DNA of 11,660 bases from UBA5972 sp964588725 (GCA_964588725.1 CAZPQL010000079.1:1-11660), one strand, 5' to 3'. Numbered from the stretch's first letter, positions 1 to 8,085 are shown. The notes: generated by a model not told the origin, from the sequence alone. Program-made: numbers and translations.

Positions 1-164
1 TAGAGGGGGTCTACTTCTGTTTATCTAACAAAAATGAACGACTCACTGAAGCGCTCGTATTGAAGGGTACCATCTGCTTCAAAATAAGCGTAAGGGGGCC
101 CTTGCATTCATTGCTCATTTTCTCCTAAGCGGTATCTTCAAAGGCCTAGAAAAATACGAAGTTT

Positions 165-169
165 GGTGA
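165..169 (+). promoter_or_regulatory. Ribosome binding site of the 214-aa gene
   Basis: GGTGA lies 4 nt before the ATG at 174. The same GGTGA-type motif at 3-4 nt recurs before other genes in the window, which supports this start. No convincing promoter box was recognised in the 160 bases upstream. Confidence 0.6.
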
Positions 170-173
170 GAAC

Positions 174-818
174 ATGGCTGCTGAATCGAATTTAGAAATA
201 ATTCCCGCTTGCTACTATTCTTTCGGGTTTGCCCCAATCAAAGGTAAAAAATCCAAAGATAAGAGGGCGAATCAAAATTTCTGTATCAATGGAGTTCTCC
301 AAACAGATGATTATAGTACACTATTCTACAAAGCAGGAATTTCTACAAACCTCACAAATCGAGAATCCAAATACAAAGTATGGGCCAAAAAGAATAACCT
401 CGAGTGTTACCTCACTACGGCTCCAATAATGTTTGAATGCGTCAAAGATGCACGGGGTTTTGAAAAATCAATATTGGAATGGGGAACAGGAAATGAATTG
501 GATTCAGAAGATTTTGATCCAGAATGGGGATTCATTGCAAATACAAACTATCAACTCCCCGAAGGATACACTCCTTTTGGTGGTTCAGCCAGTGAATTGT
601 TTTGGTTAAATCCACTAGATACTAGCGAAAATAATTTTGAGGCTTTTGGTAGGGAATACAATGCATGTTATTGGAAACAGTTTTGGGAAAAATTTGGTAT
701 TGAAGATTCCCATTCAATCAGGAAAAAATTCCACTTTATGGAAGAAGAATTAGAAGAAAGCACCAGTACTTGTCATTATCGATACTACCCCTCCTTTCAC
801 TCCTTTCACTGCGAGTAG
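174..818 (+). CDS. Hypothetical protein, weak GIY-YIG/T5orf172-like nuclease signature
   Basis: A 214-residue soluble protein with no signal peptide or membrane segment. Residues 51-63 read FYKAGISTNLTNR, which resembles the YKIGxT...R core of T5orf172/MUG113-type GIY-YIG domains. A Glu at residue 97 (GFEKSILEW) sits where that family has its metal-binding Glu. An upstream tyrosine pair at 14-15 could be the first GIY strand, but the spacing to YKAG (about 38 residues) is longer than usual. If the match is real, the protein would be a small DNA endonuclease, fitting the nuclease-rich setting. The C-terminus is odd: it ends in a His/Ser/Tyr-rich tail built on a 9-bp tandem duplication. The gene converges on the amino-methyltransferase and is not in its operon. 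The start rests on a GGTGA motif 4 nt upstream. The ORF is likely real; the nuclease assignment is inference and uncertain. Confidence 0.6.
   Translation: MAAESNLEIIPACYYSFGFAPIKGKKSKDKRANQNFCINGVLQTDDYSTLFYKAGISTNLTNRESKYKVWAKKNNLECYLTTAPIMFECVKDARGFEKSILEWGTGNELDSEDFDPEWGFIANTNYQLPEGYTPFGGSASELFWLNPLDTSENNFEAFGREYNACYWKQFWEKFGIEDSHSIRKKFHFMEEELEESTSTCHYRYYPSFHSFHCE
791..808 (+). repeat. 9-bp tandem duplication at the end of the 214-aa gene
   Basis: CTCCTTTCA occurs twice head to tail in frame, so the protein ends with a doubled Ser-Phe-His. It lies 10 bases before the TAG stop, as expected of slippage in a poorly constrained tail. Confidence 0.7.
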
Positions 819-877
819 TGAAGTCGTGGGTTTCATCATAACACCTTCGCGCTCACAATTGCTGAATCATTGGGCTC

Positions 878-921
878 GCAGTGGGCTGCCTCAGACGCTA
901 GGCATTTCGACAACCCACTGC
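878..921. terminator. Inverted repeat between convergent genes, possible bidirectional terminator
   Basis: GCAGTGGG (878-885) and CCCACTGC (914-921) are perfect 8-bp inverse complements. Inside them, TGCCT (887-891) and AGGCA (900-904) form a second 5-bp stem. The site lies between the stop of the 214-aa gene and the stop of the convergent methyltransferase, where transcription from both sides must end. There is no T-run directly after the stem, so a terminator role is inferred from position only. Confidence 0.35.
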
Positions 922-982
922 ACAGTTTGCTCAACCCTCTGCAACAGCAAAGTTCTCCAATGTTCCCTTTGATAACCCACTG
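909..982. repeat. Two GAYAACCCACTG direct repeats
   Basis: GACAACCCACTG (909-920) and GATAACCCACTG (971-982) differ at one base and are spaced 62 bases apart. The first copy also supplies the right arm of the neighbouring inverted repeat. Related CCCAC words in the other orientation occur at 825-833 and 878-885. No coding role is evident in this 165-bp spacer (819-983). Confidence 0.5.
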
Positions 983-983
983 A

Positions 984-2273
984 TTATCTTCCAGAGGTTT
1001 TCTTACAGACAATGATGAATTCATTATTCATTGTTCGGACTTTGTATTTCTTTGCCTTATTGCCGGTTACAGCAATAATTCCAGGCATCCTGGTATTGGG
1101 AATTATTCTCTTTCTAATTTTCCCTACACGCTTGAATCCATTTTGTTCAAATGCCCATCTCGTGAATAGGTCCAACCTCATTTTTTGGCCACCAGTCGTG
1201 CGATTTCCAACAATGTAGCAAACGTGGCCACCTTTTTTCACATTGGTAGCAATATTTTCAACAGATTTCAGGAAATCACGGTAAAATGAATAATTACGCT
1301 TGGCAAATTTGGGTTTCATTTTTATTATTGCGGAATCAATGACTCTACAACCTAAACGTTCTACTTTCTTGGCTATTATTCCACCCATCATATCCCTTGC
1401 CAATTGACCAGAGGGTCTTGGGTCCAACCCTAACCAGACATTGGTTTGCCATGAAAATTGTTCGTAAGCCACTGTTGTCGGCGAATCCCCATATGGAGGC
1501 GATGTAACCACTAAATCGACGCCCTCGTCAGGAATAAAGGTGAATTTTTCTGTGTCAACACAGTTGACTTGATCTAAGTCAGCTCTCGTGGAGTCATACA
1601 TCGATTCATCTTTCAATTTGTCAATGTAGGAATTCACATCCATTAAATTCGAATGTAATTTTTCCTTGAATAATGGCGTTAGTTCTTGATACAAATCATC
1701 CATATCTGCAAGTCTCCAACCCTTTACCCTGTAATTTTTCCATTCATTCATTCTTTGAATGGATACTTCTCTAAGACAATCTGATAAGGCAACTCTAGCA
1801 AAAAGACGATTCTTGTTATTACGGCCTAATTCTGAATCAGTGATGTCAATTAATTCGAGACTTGAAGCGATTTCACGTATGGTTTTGTTTGGGTACCATG
1901 TTTTGATTTGATCTCGAGTGAATCCACTTCCCTTTACTGCGGTTCCCCAATTAATCAATTCCATGGAATCCAATGCAGAATCAAGACGCTTGCAGAAGGA
2001 ACCCAAACGGGGGATGTCGTAATTTTGGCATTTTGCCTGTGACATGAAACGAGCTGTGGGGTTCACATCGTATCCTACCGAGTTCAATCCAGCCAAACGA
2101 GCCTCAACCAATGTTGTACCCGAGCCACAAAATGGGTCGAGCAGCATTTGCTTCTTAGTGCCATATTGTTTGATTAATCTTCTAGCAATGTAAGGATGTA
2201 ATTTTGCAGGATACAGGTGCAAGCCATGTGTGTATTCATCGGTGTCCTTTCCTATGAAATCCCAGACACCCAT
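984..2273 (-). CDS. Amino-type DNA methyltransferase (N4-cytosine or N6-adenine), TSPPY motif
   Basis: A 429-residue SAM-dependent DNA methyltransferase that would add a methyl group to an exocyclic amino group. Visible motifs are a motif X-like HLYPAKLHPYIARRLI at about 19-34, the SAM-binding motif I LLDPFCGSGTT at 44-54, and catalytic motif IV TSPPY at 257-261, followed by GDS. The order X, I, long insert, IV resembles the alpha class, with about 200 mostly helical residues between I and IV as the probable target recognition region. TSPPY is commoner in N4-cytosine enzymes, but N6-adenine cannot be excluded. The C-terminal part carries VCYIVGNR (about 351-358), resembling a late core strand. 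The ATG has GGAGAT 3 nt upstream. The gene is 86 bp downstream of the PD-(D/E)XK nuclease on the same strand, so it may be read from the operon or from its own promoter. It would be a second modification enzyme beside the C5 methylase. Confidence 0.9.
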   Translation of the reverse strand: MGVWDFIGKDTDEYTHGLHLYPAKLHPYIARRLIKQYGTKKQMLLDPFCGSGTTLVEARLAGLNSVGYDVNPTARFMSQAKCQNYDIPRLGSFCKRLDSALDSMELINWGTAVKGSGFTRDQIKTWYPNKTIREIASSLELIDITDSELGRNNKNRLFARVALSDCLREVSIQRMNEWKNYRVKGWRLADMDDLYQELTPLFKEKLHSNLMDVNSYIDKLKDESMYDSTRADLDQVNCVDTEKFTFIPDEGVDLVVTSPPYGDSPTTVAYEQFSWQTNVWLGLDPRPSGQLARDMMGGIIAKKVERLGCRVIDSAIIKMKPKFAKRNYSFYRDFLKSVENIATNVKKGGHVCYIVGNRTTGGQKMRLDLFTRWAFEQNGFKRVGKIRKRIIPNTRMPGIIAVTGNKAKKYKVRTMNNEFIIVCKKTSGR

Positions 2274-2276
2274 TTA

Positions 2277-2282
2277 ATCTCC
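2277..2282 (-). promoter_or_regulatory. Ribosome binding site of the amino-methyltransferase
   Basis: GGAGAT on the minus strand, 3 nt before the ATG at 2273, supports that start. The rest of the 86-bp spacer (2274-2359) holds no clear terminator and no clear TATA box. Confidence 0.6.
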
Positions 2283-2359
2283 AATCCGGGGCCGAAGGCT
2301 AACCCAGGATAACAGTACCTACTCATAACGATTCCAAATACAGATTAATGCAGTATGTA

Positions 2360-3343
2360 TTAGATACCAGGGTTAGTCCAAAAGTCATCATCGATATTGA
2401 TGAAGGGGTGCTGACTCATTCGTAGTTTCCACCGTATGTCAACATAATTCACATTGCTGGAAATCATCGCAGGAAACAATACATTTGCATCTTCATTAAT
2501 CGGTAATCGTATCTCTAATTCTGATGAATATCTGAAATCGATATATGCGAATGAATGGTCATCGCGATAACCGGCTGCAAGAAGAACATCTTCAAAATGC
2601 ACGCGGTGACCGTTTCCCGAACCAATTTTCTCTCGGATAATATCGATTAGGTCGGGGAGAGAGAAGCCACTGTCGTCGCGTCTTAGTTTAATCATCACCA
2701 GATTGAAAGGAACATCAATTGGCTCCAATTGATCAATGGGATGCACTGACGCCATGGGGTCAGGGCGCATCGATTCTTTGACCTCAATATGCCAGTCACT
2801 ACAAATGAAATCATGTAGGGTTCCGGTAGGCCCTATCCATGAATCCGCCACAGCTATGCCTTGGTTGTCAAGTAAATGATTCAGCACCAGTAATTCTCCT
2901 ATCAACCCTCTGACCTGTTTAGGATTCAAGGGGGTTCCGAACATAGCGAACATAGACTCCCATTCCGCCAGAACTGCCTCGAATGAGGTATTGATATCCG
3001 TGACATCTAATCCCTCAATCAAATCAACAATGAAATCGATAATGTTCTTCGATTGGATGAACATGTCCGTATTGAAGCGGATACATAGTGCGGACTCAAA
3101 AATTGATGACAAACCTGGGATGGTGGCTCTTCTTCTCTCAAATACTGCTGTAATTTGCTCCCATTCAGTATGTGGGCCGTTGCTTGGAGCCATGGCCAAG
3201 AAGAAATAATCCTCATCTGGGTCGAAACCGAAGCTGACCGATGGATGTTCGGTCAATGTATGCCAATAGACTTGTCCGGTAGTCGTTGCATTTGTCTTAG
3301 CATTCTCAAACGCGGCAATAATATCATCTCTCATTTCAATCAC
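2360..3343 (-). CDS. PD-(D/E)XK motif protein (DUF4420-like), probable restriction nuclease
   Basis: A 327-residue protein resembling the DUF4420 family of putative PD-(D/E)XK nucleases, which accompany Z1 and MORC-type ATPases in R-M-like operons. Its core shows a helix with Glu150 (RGLIGELLVL), then Asp178 (HDF), then Glu187-Val-Lys189 (HIEVKES). This is the E...D...ExK arrangement that binds Mg2+ and cuts phosphodiester bonds. All expected residues are present, so it looks active. It is probably the DNA-cutting subunit, working with the upstream ATPases. Two starts are possible. A GTG at 3343 abuts the Z1 stop codon. An ATG at 3334 has GTGAT 4 nt upstream and gives 324 residues; I prefer the ATG because its spacing matches other genes here. 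Zero spacing from the Z1 gene indicates cotranscription and translational coupling. Confidence 0.85.
   Translation of the reverse strand: MIEMRDDIIAAFENAKTNATTTGQVYWHTLTEHPSVSFGFDPDEDYFFLAMAPSNGPHTEWEQITAVFERRRATIPGLSSIFESALCIRFNTDMFIQSKNIIDFIVDLIEGLDVTDINTSFEAVLAEWESMFAMFGTPLNPKQVRGLIGELLVLNHLLDNQGIAVADSWIGPTGTLHDFICSDWHIEVKESMRPDPMASVHPIDQLEPIDVPFNLVMIKLRRDDSGFSLPDLIDIIREKIGSGNGHRVHFEDVLLAAGYRDDHSFAYIDFRYSSELEIRLPINEDANVLFPAMISSNVNYVDIRWKLRMSQHPFINIDDDFWTNPGI
3339..3343 (-). promoter_or_regulatory. Ribosome binding site favouring the ATG at 3334
   Basis: GTGAT on the minus strand sits 4 nt before the ATG at 3334 and directly follows the Z1 stop codon (3344-3346). It contains the alternative GTG start itself. 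The 3-4 nt spacing used elsewhere in the window favours the downstream ATG. Confidence 0.5.
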
Positions 3344-6064
3344 TCATTCTGGTTCTTCAAGGTAGTCTGGGGGCGTGGAAGGAAGCTCGGCATTGGAAAG
3401 GTATTCGATTGCTTCATCTATCCTCTCTTGTTCAGTCATATCTGCCGAAGGAATGACGAAAACTGGTGTAATTAAGTCAACCTTTTCTTCGCCAGCAACG
3501 AACAAATTCGTGCGGCCAGAATTTGGATTTTTTGGAGTGGAATCTTTGTCGAAAGCATATAGCAACAGAAGTGGTTGTGTTGAATCTCGAGCGGCCCACA
3601 TTGCGGCATTGTTGAACGTTCCCCCTGCATAATAATCAGTAGCAACCCCTGGCAGTCCAATGACTGTGTCTCTGGGACCAACTGCAACACCGATTGAATT
3701 AGAACCAGAATGGCGGCTTCTTGAAGCCATCACTATTTCCAAATCGCAACCATAATCCGCTATTGGTGCAGTTTTTGCACCTGTTGCCTTACTTAACAGG
3801 GCGACTGTCCAATTGTCAAATTCCCCTCTTCCTGCTTCGATTCTTCGTTCAATGTATGCACTCAGTTCATTCCAACGATAAATATCGTCAGGATATCCTG
3901 AATCTTCTTGGTGTAGTTCATCCATATAATCCATGATAAATTGGTTATTTACATCTTCCCATACAAAGGATTGTTCGTGAAATCTGGTGTAATCACCCAA
4001 AACCGACAAGAAATTCGCAGTTTTCTCAAGATTGTTCTTGAGAATTGTTGGATTTTCAAAGTGAAATTTTGACCCTGCTGGAATAATACTCTCATCTAGC
4101 AACATTGATTCTTGACTCAGATTGCTCATTGCCGCTGGACGAGTTGGGAACATGTTCATTATCGACAATACTCGAACTCCAAAGTCTGTTGGTGACAAAC
4201 CCGTGTGTTGATATCTCTCAATCTGTGTTCTGAGATCATTTTCAACCCTTCCTAAATCAGTCATTGCTGTGAGCAATGTAGGAGTGGAGTGTATTCGCAC
4301 TAAATCTTCGTATCCAATTCTGAAGCCAAACCATCTACCCATTTGCATGAGTGTATCATACTGTAATCGAGTTGCGGTTCTGATGAAATAGCTTATTGTC
4401 AATCCTTCTAAGGTGAGACCTCGGGACAAACGCTGGCCTCCCACTGCAATGACATTCAGGCCATATTCATCGTGATGTTGGGAATCATAATCCAAATCAT
4501 TCGTTGCATAAACCTCATCTGACGATATTTCGAGAACCCTGAAGGCCTTCCTCTCGTAGGCATCAACGAGCCATCCTTTGATTTCGGCAAAATCTGGGGG
4601 ATTGTCCGAATAATTCCACTTTTCGACGAATTCTGATTGGTAACGCTCAATGAAACCTTGTAATTCTGCAGGTTGATCAAACATTAGAAGATCTGGCTTA
4701 TTTCGAATAATCGGCATCCATTGTTCGATTTGCCTTCTTATCCGAAAGACAATTGGGTGCATATTTCCTTTCAACCTCTGAGTGTGAACCAACATCGTTT
4801 GATGGTTAGGTCTAGATAATCTCAAACCACGGATTGCACTTGTAATCAAATGGTCTCTCAATGCGTTCTTCAATCCAGTACCAAGCTCCGAAGTTACAGT
4901 CTCAACGTCTGTGAGGGTCCTCACCCATTGAGCCTCCGTTTCTTCAACTTCGCACAAACGAGAAAATGGAGATGGGTCATCGTGTGGATCTTGTGGGAAA
5001 AGACGAGGGAACCCAAGATACTCCCTGGGTTCGGGCAGAGAGAAAATGAAATCACGGGGATAGAGGGTTGGCCATTCAGTTTGGTCAGCGTGGACAGCCG
5101 CGAAAACGTTAGCAAACGGGGTTGCAGTGTACCCAACATAAGCTCTCCGAGGGAATAACGATAGCGTGGTACGCACCAACGCATTGATAGCATTCGCAAT
5201 CGTATTTTGGGCATTATTGTTAACTGAAGCATAATCACATTCATCATCGATTAACAGTAATGGGGATTGATTTCTTTGCTCTTCATTGATTCCACCAAGC
5301 CATTGGATGAGGGACTCAAGTGAAGGAACTATTTTTTTCATCACAATGAGGATGGGGGAATCATCATCAAAGAACGAGTCATCCTTATTTGCTAAATTTC
5401 CAGAAACGTCTCCTTCATCTTTGACCTTTCTGTTTGGAGGTAAATTATCAGTAATTGTTTGTGTAGTTACCTCATGCCACTTTCTAGTATATGCTTCACC
5501 ATCGACATGGCAGCCATCTGAAGAAAAGAGTGTCCCAGCCAACTCTTTTGAGAGCCTCTTTTGGGTCTGGTTTCTGAGGTCAGATGCACCTCCAGTGAGA
5601 ATAACGACTAATTTGTATCCAGCATCAGCTGCTCGAGCAATAACACCAGTGTAGTTGGCTGTTTTTCCTGATTGTACGTGACCAACTACGAGACCATATT
5701 TGGGTTCTGCTTCCATATCGGTGGGATTGAAAAGGTGGTCGACGATACGAAAAGAGGTGATATCAATAGAATCAACAGCATCCTTAGGAAGATTTCGACG
5801 CCCTGGGTCACAGAGAAGGGCCCTGTATGCTTTCCAATATTCATGGGATACATCTTCTGAGTACCATGGATTTGGCGATGTACCTGGTAGGCTTGAGGGA
5901 ACCCCACCTGCATTTCCTCTCAATTGTTCAATCAGTTCTGAAACATTCGCTTCGTCAACTAGAATCACTTCCATTTCTTCGATTGTCGCCTCAATATCTC
6001 CATGATGGTATTCCAACACGTCCCGATATATTTCGTAAGCGTCCAAGTACTCCACTAAATCCAC
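3344..6064 (-). CDS. Z1 domain-containing SF2 helicase-like ATPase
   Basis: A 906-residue DNA-dependent ATPase of the Z1 family, which joins a superfamily II helicase-like core to the Z1 domain. Visible motifs in order are Walker A GHVQSGKT at 128-135, Walker B DDECD at 273-277, motif III-like GYTATPFA at 311-318, motif V-like GGQRLSRGLTLEG at 542-554, and motif VI-like QMGRWFGFR at 574-582. The first 65 residues look helical and the C-terminal 300 residues are unassigned. The length is normal for the family and all ATPase residues are intact. It probably moves along or remodels target DNA for the nuclease encoded next. The gene starts 4 nt after the MORC-type ATPase gene and ends against the nuclease gene. 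The longest frame opens at GTG 6064. A second GTG at 6055 has GGTGGA 4 nt upstream, giving 903 residues, and is the better-supported start. Confidence 0.92.
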   Translation of the reverse strand: MDLVEYLDAYEIYRDVLEYHHGDIEATIEEMEVILVDEANVSELIEQLRGNAGGVPSSLPGTSPNPWYSEDVSHEYWKAYRALLCDPGRRNLPKDAVDSIDITSFRIVDHLFNPTDMEAEPKYGLVVGHVQSGKTANYTGVIARAADAGYKLVVILTGGASDLRNQTQKRLSKELAGTLFSSDGCHVDGEAYTRKWHEVTTQTITDNLPPNRKVKDEGDVSGNLANKDDSFFDDDSPILIVMKKIVPSLESLIQWLGGINEEQRNQSPLLLIDDECDYASVNNNAQNTIANAINALVRTTLSLFPRRAYVGYTATPFANVFAAVHADQTEWPTLYPRDFIFSLPEPREYLGFPRLFPQDPHDDPSPFSRLCEVEETEAQWVRTLTDVETVTSELGTGLKNALRDHLITSAIRGLRLSRPNHQTMLVHTQRLKGNMHPIVFRIRRQIEQWMPIIRNKPDLLMFDQPAELQGFIERYQSEFVEKWNYSDNPPDFAEIKGWLVDAYERKAFRVLEISSDEVYATNDLDYDSQHHDEYGLNVIAVGGQRLSRGLTLEGLTISYFIRTATRLQYDTLMQMGRWFGFRIGYEDLVRIHSTPTLLTAMTDLGRVENDLRTQIERYQHTGLSPTDFGVRVLSIMNMFPTRPAAMSNLSQESMLLDESIIPAGSKFHFENPTILKNNLEKTANFLSVLGDYTRFHEQSFVWEDVNNQFIMDYMDELHQEDSGYPDDIYRWNELSAYIERRIEAGRGEFDNWTVALLSKATGAKTAPIADYGCDLEIVMASRSRHSGSNSIGVAVGPRDTVIGLPGVATDYYAGGTFNNAAMWAARDSTQPLLLLYAFDKDSTPKNPNSGRTNLFVAGEEKVDLITPVFVIPSADMTEQERIDEAIEYLSNAELPSTPPDYLEEPE

Positions 6065-6065
6065 C
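6060..6065 (-). promoter_or_regulatory. Ribosome binding site favouring GTG 6055 for the Z1 gene
   Basis: GGTGGA on the minus strand lies 4 nt before a GTG at 6055. The first in-frame GTG (6064) falls inside this motif and has no purine-rich site of its own. Residue Val4 is therefore the likelier initiator. Confidence 0.45.
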
Positions 6066-6068
6066 CAA

Positions 6069-8076
6069 TTATTCAGTATTTTCTGCAGTATTCAGGTTGC
6101 TGAGATCTTCCAATAATTGTGAGAAGCGACTATCTTCAGAATTGAAGGTCAATGTGAGTTCTCCATCTGTGCCTTCAGTAACTTGAATGAAGTCTCCATC
6201 TGAATTTTTCCTAACCCTTACACTTGAACCTGAAATAGTCGTCTGTTCTGAACCACCAGTTCCTCCAGTACCACCAGTACCACCAGTACCACCAGTACCA
6301 CCAGTACCACCAGTACCACCAGTACCACNNNNNNNNNNNNNNNNNNNNNNNNNNNNNNNNNNNNNNNNNNNNNNNNNNNNNNNNNNNNNNNNNNNNNNNN
6401 NNNNNNNNNNNNNNNNNNNNNNNNNNNNCAGTTCCTCCTGTGCCACCAGTACCACTTGTAACAGCAGAAGGATCATACTGAGCACAAGAGGGAGATGTAA
6501 CACCTTCGTGGCCTTGATTGCCACATATACTGCAAGTATGGTATCCAATCTTGTGTTCCCAAGTACCACAGGCTGAGCAGGGATAAGAACTGTTGAAATC
6601 ATTCCATCGAGCTTCTTGGGATGGATGAGTGTGATTATCAGTTTTGCTCAACCTTTTATCTGCTCTCCCTGAAGCGTTGGGTCGCCAATCTATGGGGTCT
6701 TGACTGTGCCATCTCTGTTTGGATTGATGCGAACCCAGTTGCTTAAGTCTGTTAATCAATAAAGGTTGGGGATCGGCTCTATTCTTTGTATCGTTGATAA
6801 CCCATTCACTGGGTCCCTTTGTACCAACTCCCAATCCAGGTGGGAGGTGAACTTCCCATCTGTGATGTGTTCCTTTTGCGTCCATGGACTGAATGGTCTT
6901 CCAAACATCTTCACCAGCGTAATCAATCAAACGTTGATTACGATAGATGTAGAGACCTTGTAATGTATTTTTGCCAGCATGAGGTTTGGTCTTCTGTAAT
7001 GACCCTGATACCCCTACTATGGTGACTGAACCATCGGCATTAACCGTATTTTTACGTAACCCATCCAATAGAAGTCTAGCGTCTTTGTATTCTGAATGGC
7101 CGCTGTTTGGAAGAATATGGATTTTGACTGTCATTGGCTCATCTTCCCCATTAACCTTAGTACTTACAGTGTGTATTTTCGTTAGTGTACCATAACCAGT
7201 ATCATCAATCATACCCTGCTCAAAGGGATCAATGGGTGCAACAGGTGCCCCTTGTACTCGAAGCGAAAATTGTTTATTTATGATTAGCCGATTTCCTTCT
7301 TCATCCCGTTGAGAACGTTCAATGTTGGCCCCACCTTCTTGAATATATTTCTGAAATGTAAGACCAAGGAAGCTCTCAGTTTGGTCTTGTATTTCAGCTA
7401 GTTGGGACTGTAAATCTACATCTTCTTGTTCATCATCAATTTCAGTCTTGTGTAGGCCTTCCATTAGTACTGCAGTTCCTTTATCTTGGCCATCTAGTAG
7501 AGCCTTAGCCATAACAAATCCAGTTGAATTAATCATCCAATCATACTCCTCAATATCAGATTGATCGAGTAATTCGTCTTTTCCAGAGCTTAAGGTGTGG
7601 AAGGTAGAATCGCGCAGGACCGTAATTTCTCCACCCTCGGTTTTGGAGAGAATAGTGATTTCTTGTGCATGAGAACGAGAAGATTGTTTCATCCCCATGC
7701 CATATTTCCCTAAGTGCCACTCTTCGTACTTGCGTCTTACACCTCGCCCCATCCCCAGGAAAAGGGCGTCTTCATCCATGCCATCACCATCATCGATAAT
7801 CATGACCCACATCCTATTTCCATGAAGTACTTCAGCTACTGGAGGAACACTATAATCTTCAGGGTCATCTGGGTTCTCGGGATTAACGATTGTATGCAAT
7901 CCTTCGAGTTTTCGAGTTTCCCCGTAGTCATTGGTATTGAATATTACATCGGCGGAATTTGCCCCTGCATCAATACAATTGTCGACTAAGTCTGCTACCA
8001 TTGCCTGGAAACTGATTGTCTTGGAGTGATCACCCAGAAGAATTCCTATTGCATCATTTATTCTTGGTTTTGCCAT
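6069..8076 (-). CDS. MORC/MutL-type GHKL ATPase, interrupted by an assembly gap
   Basis: A GHKL-fold ATPase of the MutL/MORC-like group found in R-M-like operons, expected to clamp or reshape DNA on ATP binding. The N-box is DLVDNCIDA at 29-37, with Asp where most GHKL proteins have the catalytic Glu. The G1 box is DDGDGM at 95-100 and the G2 box GKYGMGMK at 123-130. Residues about 270-415 fit the S5-like transducer. A zinc ribbon follows: C500xxC503 and C515xxC518. Then comes a Gly-Thr repeat linker and a tail of about 60 residues ending at the TAA at 6069-6071. The 100-N gap shifts the apparent frame, but both flanks encode the same repeat in compatible phase, so this is one gene of 635 residues plus the missing part. 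The ATG has GGTGAT 3 nt upstream, overlapping the stop of the winged-helix gene. It is second in the operon, 4 nt from each neighbour. Confidence 0.9.
6252..6455 (-). repeat. 9-bp tandem repeat encoding a Gly-Gly-Thr linker
   Basis: On the minus strand the unit is GGTACTGGT in rotated form, translated as repeated Gly-Thr-Gly. About eight units are visible at 6252-6328 and about three, slightly diverged, at 6429-6455, with the gap between. The units nearest the domains on both sides carry third-base changes, while the inner copies are nearly identical, as expected of recent expansion by slippage. Changes in copy number would alter linker length in steps of three residues without breaking the frame. 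Confidence 0.9.
6329..6428. other. Assembly gap of exactly 100 N
   Basis: A run of exactly 100 N is a usual placeholder for a gap of unknown size. It falls inside the tandem repeat, which short reads cannot span. For the reading frame to continue, the true length must be a multiple of 3. The flanking units are in register for any multiple of 9, including zero. Confidence 0.95.
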
Positions 8077-8079
8077 CTA

Positions 8080-8085
8080 ATCACC
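8080..8085 (-). promoter_or_regulatory. Ribosome binding site of the GHKL ATPase, overlapping a stop codon
   Basis: GGTGAT on the minus strand is 3 nt before the ATG at 8076. It contains the TGA stop of the upstream 82-aa gene, so termination and reinitiation are probably coupled. Confidence 0.75.

Noticed and set aside
21..107. Minus-strand 28-codon ORF near the left edge, with protein-like composition (YFEADGTLQYERF).
   Set aside because: Too short to support. The good AGGAGA site upstream belongs to an ATG in another frame, and a frameshift at the GGGCCCCC run would have to be assumed to join them.
836..1024. 62-codon minus-strand ORF overlapping the end of the amino-methyltransferase.
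   Set aside because: It overlaps the methylase C-terminus in another frame, has Cys/Ser-rich low-quality composition, no ribosome binding site, and covers the repeat-rich spacer.
2283..2310. Small GC-rich hairpin (GCCTTCGGC on the minus strand) between the nuclease and amino-methylase genes.
   Set aside because: The stem is only 3 bp with a 3-base loop and no T-run. It is too weak to call a terminator or attenuator.
6211..6328. Trp-Tyr repeat sequence at the end of the apparent 621-aa reading of the GHKL ATPase.
   Set aside because: It is an artefact of the arbitrary 100-N gap. The Gly-Thr frame continues correctly on the far side and ends at 6069.
6187..6328. Plus-strand ORF with a Pro-Pro-Val repeat.
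   Set aside because: It is the complement of the Gly-Thr linker repeat of the GHKL ATPase. Nothing outside the repeat supports it as a gene.
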